Shown: positions 27,892 through 37,339 of the stretch, piece after piece | How the letters are laid out: every line of letters begins with the position of its first letter | Position numbering within the stretch: the first letter of the stretch is position 1 | Source of the DNA: Nitrosomonas sp. | GTDB lineage: Bacteria; Pseudomonadota; Gammaproteobacteria; Burkholderiales; Nitrosomonadaceae | Reading direction: 5' to 3' | Assembly (NCBI RefSeq): GCF_019752095.1 | Contig: NZ_JAIEMO010000010.1 | Span: 1 to 64,000, forward strand | DNA length: 64,000 nt | Notes under the pieces: model-generated | What the model saw: the letters and a program-made list of their open reading frames with translations, nothing else | What the model was told of the DNA's origin: nothing | Database searches by the model: none | Position numbers and translations under genes: made by a program

Positions 27892-30800
27892 ATGAAAATA
27901 TGTTTACCAGTCTTGCTACATCAGCGATTTGGAAAAGCATCAAGCTTGATGTTTGTTCTTACCGCAGCGCTGTTTTCTCTGAGCCCTATCGGTTCACTGC
28001 ATGCCGCAGCAGTGTGCACAGCGGAAACTGCCCGTGCCCGAATCGTATCCGTACAAGGTGTGATCGAAATCAAGCGTATGCAGAAAAAAACCTGGCAATC
28101 AGCCGTCATGGACACACTGTTGTGTGAAGGTGACATGATCCGCTCCAGATCACACAGTCGTGCAGCCTTAAGATTAAATAACGATAGCATGCTACGGCTT
28201 GACCAGAAATCGAGTATTATTTTTCCGACAATACAAGAAGATAAGAACATCTCGCTATTAGATTTTATTGAGGGTGCGATTCATATCATCACACGGACAC
28301 CGAAACCGTTCAAAATCAGAACTCCCTTTGTTAACGCCAGTGTAGACGGTACCGAATTTCTGGTCAGCGTCCACGGAAATGATGCAGAAGTTGTGGTCTA
28401 CGAAGGCAAAGTATCCGTCAGTAATGATTGGGGGCATCTAGTACTTAACGATTATGAAGCGGCCACCATTCACAGAGGTCAGGCACCCCAAAAAGAAATC
28501 ACGCTATTTCCAATCGATGCAGTGCAATGGACGTTGTACTATCCCACCATCTTGGATTACTGGCAGGATCGTGGCGTGCAAGATATCAATGCGCTCATAC
28601 ATCAGGCAGGTCAATTGCTCAGCACCGGGCAGGTTGAAGAAGCCCAGGAAATCATTCAGCGTGTACTGCAGCTGGAACCGGTCAACAGTGATGCCTATGC
28701 CTTACAGGCAATCATCGCTGTCGTGCAAAATGATAAAGATCAAGCACTTGAGCTGGCCACCACAGCGGTTGCCAACAATCCGGAATCAGCCGTAGCGCAC
28801 CTGGCACTTTCCTATGTCCAGCAGGCGCATTTTGAGATTGAAGTCGCACTTAAAAGCGTACAACAAGCCATGCTGCTGGATCCCCAGCAAGCGTTGGCGT
28901 GGGCGCGAATTGCGGAATTACAGATGTCGCTGGGTGAATTAGAGCAAGCACAGCAAGCTGCGCAACAAGCGGTCGAATTAAATCCTGCCTTGAGCAAAAC
29001 ACAGACGATATTAGGCTTTGCGCAATTATTGCAACTCGAAACACAAGCTGCAAAAGCAATTTTTCAACACGCGATTGAACTCGATCAGGCCGATCCAATG
29101 CCCAGACTTGGGCTTGGACTTGCACTGATTCGCGAAGGCAATCTCGAAGCAGGACGCATAGAACTTGAAATCGCCGCCAGTCTGGATCCAGCCAATTCCC
29201 TGATTCGCAGTTATTTGGGCAAGGCGTATTTCGAGGAAAAGCGCTATCCACTATCGAGCACGCAATTTGATCTGGCCAAAGAACGCGACCCGAAAGACCC
29301 AACCCCGTGGCTCTATGATGGCATCCAGAAACAAACCCAGAATCGCCCGGTAGAAGCGCTCAGGGATATCCAGAAATCGATCGAACTGAACAATAACCGT
29401 GCAGTGTATCGATCCAGGCTCCTGCTCGATCGCGATGAAGCGGCCCGGGGTTCAAGTCTGGCAAGAATTTTTGAGAACCTTGGGTTTGAAAAACGCGCCC
29501 TCATGGAAACGGCAAAATCATTGAGCTTCGATCCATCCAACCATTCGGCGCATCGTTTTTTATCGGATACCTATGCCAACATTTCGCGCCACGAAGCAGC
29601 ACGCGTCAGCGAATTGCTGCAAGCGCAATTGCTGCAACCGATCAATGTGAATCCCGTACAACCGCATTTGGTGGTAGCTGATCTCAATATCATAAATAAC
29701 ACAGGCCCATCGAATCCTGGATTTAATGAATTTTCCCCCTTAATGGAACGCAGCAAGGCTCAATTGATCACGTCGGGTGTGGTTGGCAACAATGGTAGCT
29801 TGGGCAATGAAGTGGTTTTTTCTAAATTCAACGAGCGCACATCGATTAGCCTGGGGCAATTTCATTATGAAACCAATGGCTTCCGCACCAACAATGATCA
29901 AAACCATGATATTCTCAATGCTTTCGTTCAACATGCGCTAACATCCAGACTGAATCTGCAGGCAGAAGCGCGCACTCGTTCGTCGGATCAGGGCAATTTA
30001 TTGCTGGATTTTGACAGGGATTCCACAAATCTCAATCTCCCTCAAAATAGATTCCGACGAAAAATCGATGAGGACTCGGTTCGCATAGGCAGCAAATATG
30101 ATTTGGCACCTAATCAGAATATCATTATGTCGGGACAGTACACTGATAGAAAAAGTGAGAATACGGATCCCATTCCTGTAGGGTTGATTAATAATTTAAC
30201 CTCAGCTAAAAATGAAGCCTATCAGACTGAAATTCAATATCAGTTTCGTAGTAATCGGATTAATATGCTAGCAGGCTCTGGCATTTATCGTACTAATGTT
30301 GATCGGGACATTAGAGAAATAAGCTTGCTAACAAAACAAGTAAATTGCTGTTCAACTGAAAACTTCAGCAATGACAAAACAAATGGCTATGTTTATACCA
30401 ATTTGAATTTTAATGAAAACACAAATGCTACTCTTGGTTTTAGCTACGACTCTTATAAAGGAAGGGGCTTGCCAGTTGATGGATTCAACCCAAAATTAGG
30501 TTTACAGTGGAGCTTTACCAAGCAATTAAGGCTGCGTATGGCGTTGATTGAAACGATTAAAGCACCCCTCACAACTCAGCAGACTATTGAACCCACACAG
30601 GTCGCCGGGTTTAACCAATTATTTGATGATCCTAATGGCACGAAATCCCGTCGAATGGGAATTGGATTGGATGCTCATCATGGAAATAAAGTCTTTACTG
30701 GTTTTGAAATTTCCAGCCGTGATTTAAGAGTTCCTGTGCACTCTTCGAGAAGTAGCAGCTTCCAAGATCAGAAAGAAAATTTGTACCGAGCATACTTATA

Positions 30801-31206
30801 TGGCTTATTGCATACTAACTGGACTGCCAAAAGTGAAATTCAGTTTGAGAAATTTTCTCGGGCGGAAACATCTGCCGGGCCTCATCAAATTGACACTCTC
30901 AGTATTCCTACCGGAGTAGATTATTTTAATCCTCAGGGATTTTTTGCCAATTTGACCGGCACCTTTGTACATCAGAAGATTGACCGACAGGGGAATCAGA
31001 ATGAAGGCGTTGATAAATTTTTCTTAGTTGATGCATCGGTTGGTTATCGACTCCCCAATCGACGAGGAATTGTAAGTCTGGAAGCAAGAAATCTTTTTGA
31101 TGAATCTTTTCTTTTCCGCAATATCAATTTCCAAACATCCGAGCCTGTTAACTCACGTTTTGTTCCAACTCGCACAATCTTTGCGCGGGTAACATTAAAT
31201 TTCTAG
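27892..31206 (+). CDS. FecR-TPR-outer-membrane beta-barrel protein, copy 2
   Basis: This paralog of the 23791 gene has 1104 residues: a signal peptide ending SLHAAA (about 40), a FecR domain (VSVQGVIEIKRMQKKTW, ALRLNNDSMLRLDQKSS, HIITRTPKPFKIRTPF, GTEFLVSV), TPRs at about 200-590, and a C-terminal barrel ending ARVTLNF. The block from about residue 425 to 645 is nearly identical to copy 1 (for example IRSYLGKAYFEEKRYPL and YRSRLLLDRDEAARGSS), also at DNA level. The FecR and barrel regions diverge. The ATG at 27892 follows a purine-rich region. A lipoprotein gene starts 18 bp downstream with a good ribosome site, so the two are probably cotranscribed. Confidence 0.8.
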   Translation: MKICLPVLLHQRFGKASSLMFVLTAALFSLSPIGSLHAAAVCTAETARARIVSVQGVIEIKRMQKKTWQSAVMDTLLCEGDMIRSRSHSRAALRLNNDSMLRLDQKSSIIFPTIQEDKNISLLDFIEGAIHIITRTPKPFKIRTPFVNASVDGTEFLVSVHGNDAEVVVYEGKVSVSNDWGHLVLNDYEAATIHRGQAPQKEITLFPIDAVQWTLYYPTILDYWQDRGVQDINALIHQAGQLLSTGQVEEAQEIIQRVLQLEPVNSDAYALQAIIAVVQNDKDQALELATTAVANNPESAVAHLALSYVQQAHFEIEVALKSVQQAMLLDPQQALAWARIAELQMSLGELEQAQQAAQQAVELNPALSKTQTILGFAQLLQLETQAAKAIFQHAIELDQADPMPRLGLGLALIREGNLEAGRIELEIAASLDPANSLIRSYLGKAYFEEKRYPLSSTQFDLAKERDPKDPTPWLYDGIQKQTQNRPVEALRDIQKSIELNNNRAVYRSRLLLDRDEAARGSSLARIFENLGFEKRALMETAKSLSFDPSNHSAHRFLSDTYANISRHEAARVSELLQAQLLQPINVNPVQPHLVVADLNIINNTGPSNPGFNEFSPLMERSKAQLITSGVVGNNGSLGNEVVFSKFNERTSISLGQFHYETNGFRTNNDQNHDILNAFVQHALTSRLNLQAEARTRSSDQGNLLLDFDRDSTNLNLPQNRFRRKIDEDSVRIGSKYDLAPNQNIIMSGQYTDRKSENTDPIPVGLINNLTSAKNEAYQTEIQYQFRSNRINMLAGSGIYRTNVDRDIREISLLTKQVNCCSTENFSNDKTNGYVYTNLNFNENTNATLGFSYDSYKGRGLPVDGFNPKLGLQWSFTKQLRLRMALIETIKAPLTTQQTIEPTQVAGFNQLFDDPNGTKSRRMGIGLDAHHGNKVFTGFEISSRDLRVPVHSSRSSSFQDQKENLYRAYLYGLLHTNWTAKSEIQFEKFSRAETSAGPHQIDTLSIPTGVDYFNPQGFFANLTGTFVHQKIDRQGNQNEGVDKFFLVDASVGYRLPNRRGIVSLEARNLFDESFLFRNINFQTSEPVNSRFVPTRTIFARVTLNF

Positions 31207-31224
31207 AAGAAAGGAGAAAATAGC

Positions 31225-31938
31225 ATGCCAAATCTTAAGCAACCATTTGTGATATTTTTGTTATTCTTAGTATTTGTATTGACAGGATGTGAAACACATA
31301 AAATTCGTGATACGCATCCTTCAAATTTATTTTCAAAAGACTTACCCATCGAACTTGCAAATGAGCTAGAAAGAATTTCGAATGTTAATTTCGGTTTTGT
31401 TGTACTCATCGATAGTACTAATGGGCAGAAAAGGTATTTGAAGCATGTCGATGCAGACTCATATCGTGTTGTTGGCCCTGAAGCTGCATCAGAAATAAGA
31501 AGAATCGCATCAATCTCTATAACTGGAGTTACCGGAATCGAACTTGATGGAGTGAGATTTAATTCTTGCAATTACATTACTATCAATGGCCAGATTGAAC
31601 TCATTTGTCAAAAAAATGAGGAAAAAGCACTCCGTGCTTCATCAAATTTAGCTGCTGATGGATATTTATTACCTGCTGAGCTTGCGAGCAAACTTGAGAA
31701 GAATGCAGAAATAAATAATATCGGTTTTCTTGTTCTTGTTGATATTGTGTCTGGCGAAGCAAAACTATTAAGACAGGAGAATTATGTCAGTTTATCGGAA
31801 AATCTACCTCAATCCATATCCGGGATAGTCAGCGGTAGCGCGTGGAATGTAACAACATACAAAAAGAATCCATGTTGCTATTGGACTATTATTGATGGCT
31901 ATCTTGAACGTATATGCAAAAAGAATATTAGTTGTTAA
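31225..31938 (+). CDS. Lipoprotein with two tandem copies of one domain
   Basis: The lipoprotein signal ends VLTGC (Cys22). The rest is a duplicated unit of about 95 residues. Copy one (about 36-133) has DLPIELANELERISNVNFGF, VVLIDSTNGQ and CNYITINGQIELICQK. Copy two (about 146-237) has LLPAELASKLEKNAEINNIG, LVLVDIVSGE and CCYWTIIDGYLERICKK. Each copy keeps two cysteines near its end, suggesting a disulphide. I recognise no family. The ribosome site AAGGAG (31210-31215) and the 18-bp gap to the FecR-TPR-barrel gene argue for a common transcript, so the lipoprotein may be a periplasmic or outer-membrane partner of that protein. Confidence 0.65.
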   Translation: MPNLKQPFVIFLLFLVFVLTGCETHKIRDTHPSNLFSKDLPIELANELERISNVNFGFVVLIDSTNGQKRYLKHVDADSYRVVGPEAASEIRRIASISITGVTGIELDGVRFNSCNYITINGQIELICQKNEEKALRASSNLAADGYLLPAELASKLEKNAEINNIGFLVLVDIVSGEAKLLRQENYVSLSENLPQSISGIVSGSAWNVTTYKKNPCCYWTIIDGYLERICKKNISC

Positions 31939-32026
31939 AAACTATAGGCAGTTAAAGTACTCATCAAGAGAATTTTGTCATTTCCATATTGCCTTGATGA
32001 TAAGCACATTCTCTTTTAGTTCTTTC

Positions 32027-32770
32027 TTAAACAGTTGCTAACCCCAGCAAACTATGATCCAACACGCCGACAAGGTCACTAGTCCAGTATTTATCCATAA
32101 TATCAATCGCTTCATCGGTTACCAAATCAGCTAATTGCTCATCACTCCAAGGTAAGAAGTCCGGTGTCGCACTCAAAGTATCAAGAATGAGTACTTGAAA
32201 CTCATCAGGATCATCATTTGCGGGAAACGTGTTAATCTGATCAAGTTCAGTTTGATCAAGCCGCAAGAAAATATTAATTAATGAACCATAAAACAAAGAT
32301 TCTAAATTGTCACTGCTCGTAGGAACATTATCCAGTTTTTCTACACCCAGCTCTCCCGAAGAATAAATTCCGTCATTGGATTGACTAATATTTACGGGGC
32401 CAAAAGTCCCATCATAATCATAATTGGCGTCTATTACCGGTTTAACTACTTCACGCAACGAGGCATTCGATAAAATATCCTCTCTGCTGTTAAAGCTAAC
32501 CAGGATTTCCAATGCACTTAAATCAGAGTTCACCAGAAGATTGGTATTTAATGTTGTATTTATCGTCGCGCTGTCATAGCCCGTATTTAAAAAATATTCA
32601 TGAACAATGTCTTTTGAGTGACCCGATATTTCACTCAGCATTCTCGTATTTACGCCATATTGAGCTGCAGTCTCAAAGATTACTTGGGGTTGGCTAATAT
32701 TTGTATTAATAAAATTTATAGCTTGATCTAATGTGAAGCCTACTTCAGTTAAACGTTTCTCTGCTAGCAT
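32027..32770 (-). CDS. Hypothetical acidic protein
   Basis: This protein of 247 residues is strongly acidic, lacks a signal peptide or membrane segment, and is rich in Asp, Asn, Ser and Leu. The start ATG is preceded by a strong AGGGGAG ribosome site on the minus strand. The N-terminal part (TLDQAINFINTNISQPQVIF, TAAQYGVNTRMLSEISGHS) resembles helical repeats that occur in larger secreted Nitrosomonas-type proteins; the absence of a signal peptide and the acidic, cysteine-free composition would fit type I secretion, but no RTX motif is present. It faces the FecR locus convergently. I cannot assign a function. Confidence 0.6.
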   Translation of the reverse strand: MLAEKRLTEVGFTLDQAINFINTNISQPQVIFETAAQYGVNTRMLSEISGHSKDIVHEYFLNTGYDSATINTTLNTNLLVNSDLSALEILVSFNSREDILSNASLREVVKPVIDANYDYDGTFGPVNISQSNDGIYSSGELGVEKLDNVPTSSDNLESLFYGSLINIFLRLDQTELDQINTFPANDDPDEFQVLILDTLSATPDFLPWSDEQLADLVTDEAIDIMDKYWTSDLVGVLDHSLLGLATV

Positions 32771-33019
32771 GACATAATCTCCCCTGATTTGATTATCGAC
32801 TTTTAAATGATTCTAGCATCCAACTAGGAGATGCCATACAAAAGTTGTTTCTACGATTATGAAGCACAACTGTTTGTCTGTAGCACAGAGTTAAATCAGC
32901 TGTTGCCGGAATATCACCTTAAATTTATGAGAGTTGCAGAAAAAATAAACACTCGGGATCATAAAAACTCCCATTAAGGTTTATCATACTCTTCTTTATT
33001 CAATTTACAGACGATCTGA

Positions 33020-34177
33020 ATGGAACCAGTCTATTTCGACCACAATGCCACCACCCCCGTCGATGACGCTGTGCTAGAAGCCATGTTGCCGTACTTTCAA
33101 CAGGAGTTCGGCAATGCCTCCAGTCGCCATGGCTACGGCTTGAGCGCGCGACGGGCAATTGACAAGGCTCGCAAACAGGTAGCGGATGCGGTAGGGGTGC
33201 AGCCGGTGCAGGTGATTTTCACCAGCGGTGGTTCGGAAGCGAATAACTTGTTTATCCGCGGCGCGACCGATAGTTTGAAGCCCGGCAATCTGTACATCAG
33301 CGCGATTGAGCACCCTTGTGTGTTGAAACCGGCTCAGGCATTGTCTCGCCGCAGCTGTGATGCGTGGGCAATGCACCAGTTGGCGGTTAATGCTTCCGGG
33401 CAGGTGGATTTGGAAGCGGCGGGTGACGCGATGCAGAATCACAAGCCGGGATTGGTTGCGGTGATGCTGGCGAATAACGAGACCGGCGTGATTCAGGATG
33501 TTGCCAGTGTTGCCGAACTGGCGCGCTCGCATGGCGCTTATATTCACACCGACGCAATTCAGGGGCTGGGAAAAATTCCAGTTGATTTTTCGGAGCTCAA
33601 AGTGCATGCCATGACACTTTCCGCGCACAAGATTTATGGCCCAAAAGGCGCAGCGGCATTGATCGTCGACAAACGGTTGTTATTAAAACCGCTGATCTAT
33701 GGTGGCGGACATGAAAATGGGCTACGCTCCGGCACCGAGAATGTGCCTGCGATTGTCGGTTTTGGCGTAGCGTGCGAATTGGCGCAAGCGCGCATGGCCG
33801 AAACCGCGCAACATGTCTCTTTATTGCGCAATCAGTTAGAAAAAGGATTGATTGGTATGGGCGCAGTGATTTTCGGCAGTGCTGCCGCACGCATTCCGAA
33901 CACTTGTTACTTTGCGTTGCCGAATATTGAAGGTGATACGCTGGTGGTTAAATTGGATAAAGCTGGTTTTGCCGTCGCGGCTGGGGCCGCTTGTTCCAGC
34001 GTAAATCCGGGACAAAGTCATGTGCTGAATGCTATGCAGGTTGACCCAATGCTTGCGCGCTGCGCGGTGCGTGTCAGTTTGGGGCGCAGCAACACACTGG
34101 AACAAATTGACGATTTCTTGCGTACTACGCAGCGCATTGTTGCAGAATTGAAGCAAACCAGTAGTCTTTCTTTTTAA
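33020..34177 (+). CDS. Cysteine desulfurase (NifS/IscS-like)
   Basis: This PLP enzyme removes sulfur from cysteine to form a persulfide for Fe-S clusters or other thio-compounds. All hallmarks are present: VYFDHNATTPVDDAVLEAM at the N-terminus, TSGGSEANNLFI, the HTDAIQ cofactor site, the PLP lysine in SAHKIYGPKG (Lys204), RSGTENVPAIVGFG, and the active cysteine in GAACSS (Cys324) on the short loop typical of NifS/group I. It has 385 residues. There is no iscU or scaffold gene nearby; instead it heads a series of genes for lipid or nucleotide chemistry, 89 bp before the nucleotidyltransferase, which suggests a dedicated rather than housekeeping role. Confidence 0.9.
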   Translation: MEPVYFDHNATTPVDDAVLEAMLPYFQQEFGNASSRHGYGLSARRAIDKARKQVADAVGVQPVQVIFTSGGSEANNLFIRGATDSLKPGNLYISAIEHPCVLKPAQALSRRSCDAWAMHQLAVNASGQVDLEAAGDAMQNHKPGLVAVMLANNETGVIQDVASVAELARSHGAYIHTDAIQGLGKIPVDFSELKVHAMTLSAHKIYGPKGAAALIVDKRLLLKPLIYGGGHENGLRSGTENVPAIVGFGVACELAQARMAETAQHVSLLRNQLEKGLIGMGAVIFGSAAARIPNTCYFALPNIEGDTLVVKLDKAGFAVAAGAACSSVNPGQSHVLNAMQVDPMLARCAVRVSLGRSNTLEQIDDFLRTTQRIVAELKQTSSLSF

Positions 34178-34266
34178 AGCGCACTCTCTAAATCCAAACT
34201 TAGTTACAATACTGCGTTGCTATTATCAACGCTTCGCATTGTAACTACCTTAAAATCAATTTATCT

Positions 34267-35016
34267 ATGACGAATCAGGCCACGAAATCGATCAAAGCCA
34301 TCATTCTGAGCGCCGGGCAAGGCCGCCGCTTATTGCCACTGACTGAGAATATGCCAAAATGCTTGCTGCCGGTTTCCGATAAACCCGTGCTGGCCTGGCA
34401 AATCGATGCTTTGTTGGCGGTGGGTGTCAATGATGTTACGATTATTAGCGGCTTTCAGGTGGCTCTGATTGAGGCATTGTTGCTACAACGTTACGCAAAT
34501 TATCCCAAGATTAAAATTCTGTTCAACCCTTTTTATGAGGTAGCGGATAATCTGGCAAGTTGCTGGATCGCACGCGCCGAAATGGATGGCGATTTTTTGC
34601 TGCTAAACGGCGATACCGTGATCGAATCGGCGTTACTGAGCAAAGTCTTGAATTCAGAACTCGCGCCCATTACACTGAGTGTGGATGACAAGGATACTTA
34701 TGACGCCGACGATATGAAAGTACAACTGGATGCCGATCGCTGGGTGCAGCAAGTCAGCAAGATCGTGCCGCCGCATCAAGTCAATGCGGAATCAATTGGT
34801 TTGATTTACTTCCGCGAGCAAGGCGCACGCACCTTTCGTGATGCCGTGGAAGTGGCTTTGCGTCATCCAGCGGAACTCAAATCATGGTACTTATCAATTA
34901 TTGATCGTCTGGCTAAGCAGCATTTGGTGAATTCTTGTTCTATCAAAGGTTTTCGCTGGTGCGAAATCGATTTCATTGAGGACTTAGCCCGGGCGGGCAT
35001 TATTTTTAGCGAGTAA
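34267..35016 (+). CDS. Sugar/phosphocholine-type nucleotidyltransferase (LicC-like)
   Basis: This protein belongs to the NTP-transferase family, which makes NDP-activated sugars or CDP-alcohols. The nucleotide-binding start is complete: AIILSAGQGRRLLPLTENMPKCLLPV (residues 11-36). LLNGDTVI provides the metal-binding Asp. The C-terminal part, with GLIYF and WCEIDFIEDLARA, resembles LicC phosphocholine cytidylyltransferases and inositol-phosphate cytidylyltransferases more than hexose enzymes. The next gene starts 6 bp after its stop, so it is translationally close to the HIT protein. The substrate cannot be read from the sequence. Confidence 0.75.
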   Translation: MTNQATKSIKAIILSAGQGRRLLPLTENMPKCLLPVSDKPVLAWQIDALLAVGVNDVTIISGFQVALIEALLLQRYANYPKIKILFNPFYEVADNLASCWIARAEMDGDFLLLNGDTVIESALLSKVLNSELAPITLSVDDKDTYDADDMKVQLDADRWVQQVSKIVPPHQVNAESIGLIYFREQGARTFRDAVEVALRHPAELKSWYLSIIDRLAKQHLVNSCSIKGFRWCEIDFIEDLARAGIIFSE

Positions 35017-35022
35017 ACTCGT

Positions 35023-35478
35023 ATGATGCAGGATTCAGCTCCAACGAACTACAATGCCACCATGCGCAAATTCGGTGCGCCGCAAACGATTATCCGGTCG
35101 TATCATTACTGGTCAGTGTTATTACGTCCGGCGCAAGTCACGCTGGGTGCGCTGGTTTTAATTGCACATGAGCCAGCCAATGCCTTCTCGGAGCTGAGTT
35201 TAGCAAGTTTTAATGAGCTACATGCAGTAACCCGGCATATCGAATCAGCACTAACCCAAGCTTTTCAGTATGACAAAATCAATTATCTGATGCTGATGAT
35301 GGTTGACCCGGATGTGCACTTTCACGTGCTGCCACGCTATGCACAGCCTAAGTCATTCGTCGGCATGGAATTTATCGACGCAGGTTGGCCAGCCGTGCCG
35401 AATTTGAGTCAAATCAACAAAACGGACACAGCTATCAATCAGCAGATCATGGAGCATCTCAAAACCTACTGGTCGTGA
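35023..35478 (+). CDS. HIT-family nucleotide hydrolase/transferase
   Basis: HIT proteins hydrolyse or transfer nucleotidyl groups, for example in Ap4A or nucleoside-phosphoramidates. Residues 98-105 (VHFHVLPR) match the HxHxLPR core, with His99 as the expected nucleophile and His101; the first histidine of the triad is replaced by Asp97, as in many bacterial HIT proteins. The N-terminal strand YHYWSVLLRPAQVTLGALVL is also typical. It is 151 residues long and lies in a tight operon, between the nucleotidyltransferase (6-bp gap) and the desaturase (22-bp gap), which suggests both act on a nucleotide-linked intermediate. Confidence 0.8.
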   Translation: MMQDSAPTNYNATMRKFGAPQTIIRSYHYWSVLLRPAQVTLGALVLIAHEPANAFSELSLASFNELHAVTRHIESALTQAFQYDKINYLMLMMVDPDVHFHVLPRYAQPKSFVGMEFIDAGWPAVPNLSQINKTDTAINQQIMEHLKTYWS

Positions 35479-35500
35479 CCGTAATGAAGCGAGGCAACAA

Positions 35501-36586
35501 GTGACTGAACAAGCCACCGAACAAAATATACCTTACGTCAAGGAATTTCCCTTGCGGGAAGCTCATCATCTGGTACGCGATCTGTTGGCGCCCAATCCGT
35601 GGATTTATTGGATTGATTTTCTGTTCCATGTCACGCTGGGCTGGACCGCCTTTTTCACTGCGCTATTTTCTCCGTTTTTATCACTGTGGCAACTAGGTGC
35701 TTTTGTGATCTCGGTACTGACATTATATCGCTCGGCGGTTTTTGTGCATGAACTGGCGCATCTGAAAAAAGGCACGTTTCAAAACTTCCGTCTGGCATGG
35801 AATATCTTGAGCGGCATCCCATTCATGATCCCTTCGTTTACTTATGATGGCGTGCATAACGATCATCATAAGCCGGATGTGTATGGCACCAGCGCAGATG
35901 GCGAATACCTGCCGTTTGCGACGCGCAAGCCCGGAGAAATGGTGGTGTATGTGCTATTGTCGTTGCTGATCCCGATTCTGCTAGCGATACGGTTTGTGGT
36001 ATTGACGCCCATTGTTTACCTGATTCCCCCGCTGCGCAAGATCGTATGGGAACGCGCATCGTCATTGACGATTGATCCGAATTACCGGCGCGCTAAAGAT
36101 GCTATCCGCAACGATCTCAATTGGCGGCAGCAGGAAATCGCTGCCTGTTTATTTGGTGTGACTATTATCGCTTTAGTGATGCTGGAAGTTTTTCCGTATT
36201 CGTTGCTGATACTTTGGTATTTGGTCGCAGTGACTGTCTTTGCCCTTAATTCACTACGCACGCTAGCCGCTCACGCTTACCGCAATCCCGGCGATCGCAA
36301 GATGACTTTGGCTGAGCAGTATTTGGATTCGATCAACATTCCTGGTAATTTCCTGATTACACCGCTGTGGGCGCCGGTCGGTTTGCGTTACCATGCCACG
36401 CATCACCTCTTCATGAGCATGCCATACCATAATCTTGGCAAGGCCCAGCGTCGCTTGGTCAATAATCTGACCGATAATTCGCAGTATATCAAAACACTGC
36501 GCAGCGGCTTATGGCCAGCGCTAAAACAAATCTGGCGCGAATCCTCTGAAGCTGCCACGAATCCCTCGCAGCGACAAAACAATTAA
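35501..36586 (+). CDS. Membrane fatty-acid desaturase-like protein
   Basis: The 361-residue membrane protein belongs to the fatty-acid desaturase/hydroxylase superfamily, which uses a di-iron centre. The three histidine boxes are complete: HELAH (83-87), HNDHH (119-123) and HATHH (298-302). Hydrophobic segments are at about 38-78, 150-178 and 215-250. The GTG at 35501 is the start; no better ATG exists nearby. The stop overlaps the start of the next gene by one base (TAATG). The unusual companions (nucleotidyltransferase, HIT, phosphoglycerate-mutase paralog) suggest it modifies a special lipid or acyl group rather than membrane phospholipids in general; that is an inference. Confidence 0.85.
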   Translation: MTEQATEQNIPYVKEFPLREAHHLVRDLLAPNPWIYWIDFLFHVTLGWTAFFTALFSPFLSLWQLGAFVISVLTLYRSAVFVHELAHLKKGTFQNFRLAWNILSGIPFMIPSFTYDGVHNDHHKPDVYGTSADGEYLPFATRKPGEMVVYVLLSLLIPILLAIRFVVLTPIVYLIPPLRKIVWERASSLTIDPNYRRAKDAIRNDLNWRQQEIAACLFGVTIIALVMLEVFPYSLLILWYLVAVTVFALNSLRTLAAHAYRNPGDRKMTLAEQYLDSINIPGNFLITPLWAPVGLRYHATHHLFMSMPYHNLGKAQRRLVNNLTDNSQYIKTLRSGLWPALKQIWRESSEAATNPSQRQNN

Positions 36587-37323
36587 TGCTAAAAGTTATC
36601 CCGGCGGCAGAAACTTCCCGACAAAGTGTGACAAAGCTGGTGCTGTTGCGCCACGGGCAAAGCATCTGGAATCGCGATAAAAAATTCACCGGCTGGAGCG
36701 ATGTGGCGCTGAGCTCAAAAGGTGAACAGGAAGCTGAACAAGCAGCTTACTTGCTGAAGCATGCAGGCTTCACTTTTGATTTGTGTTTTACTTCCGTCCT
36801 GCAACGCGCCACATCGACATCGCGCATTGCGCTAGCAAGCATGCACCTAGATATTCCGGTACTGCAAACCTGGCATTTGAATGAACGCCACTACGGGGCA
36901 CTCGAAGGCATGGAGCGTTGGTCGGCGATCAGACAATTCGGCATTTGGCCGATTCTGGGTTGCCAAATCAAATTTGACGCCGCTCCCCCGAATTTGAATC
37001 AAGAGGATTATCGCTATCCGGGCAATCAGCTCAGTTATGCCCATATTGATCGCAATCAACTGCCAACGGGAGAGAGCATGCGACAAACCCTCGCGCGCCT
37101 CAAACCCTATTGGCAGGACACGATTCAACCGGAAATCCGGCAAGGAAAGCACGTGCTGATCGTCTCTCATCGCAATACCCTGAGAGCGCTGATGATGTTA
37201 TTGGATCATCTCACGCCCACACAGGTCATGAAGTTGAGACTGGCTACCGGTCGCCCCTTAGTGTATGAATTAGACCAGCAATGCAACACCATACGGCATT
37301 ATTATATCGACAAGCTCGTTTGA
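36586..37323 (+). CDS. 2,3-BPG-dependent phosphoglycerate mutase paralog
   Basis: This is a GpmA-type histidine phosphatase-fold protein of 245 residues. The phospho-histidine motif is [10 protein letters not shown] (His23), followed by [24 protein letters not shown] with the acid residue Glu100 and [10 protein letters not shown] with the second His195 complete the active site. However, the region after [10 protein letters not shown] differs from GpmA ([16 protein letters not shown] replaces the usual KAE pattern), and a GpmA Gly is Arg in SHRN. This argues for a specialised phosphatase or mutase, probably acting on a phosphorylated intermediate of the operon. It overlaps the desaturase gene by one base and sits 16 bp before the DNA glycosylase. 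Confidence 0.8.
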   Translation: MLKVIPAAETSRQSVTKLVLLRHGQSIWNRDKKFTGWSDVALSSKGEQEAEQAAYLLKHAGFTFDLCFTSVLQRATSTSRIALASMHLDIPVLQTWHLNERHYGALEGMERWSAIRQFGIWPILGCQIKFDAAPPNLNQEDYRYPGNQLSYAHIDRNQLPTGESMRQTLARLKPYWQDTIQPEIRQGKHVLIVSHRNTLRALMMLLDHLTPTQVMKLRLATGRPLVYELDQQCNTIRHYYIDKLV

Positions 37324-37339
37324 TACGCTTCGTTTCATC

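Noticed and set aside
27834-28127. 97-codon frame starting upstream of FecR copy 2
   Set aside because: Overlaps the signal peptide region of the FecR gene in another frame; no protein-like pattern.
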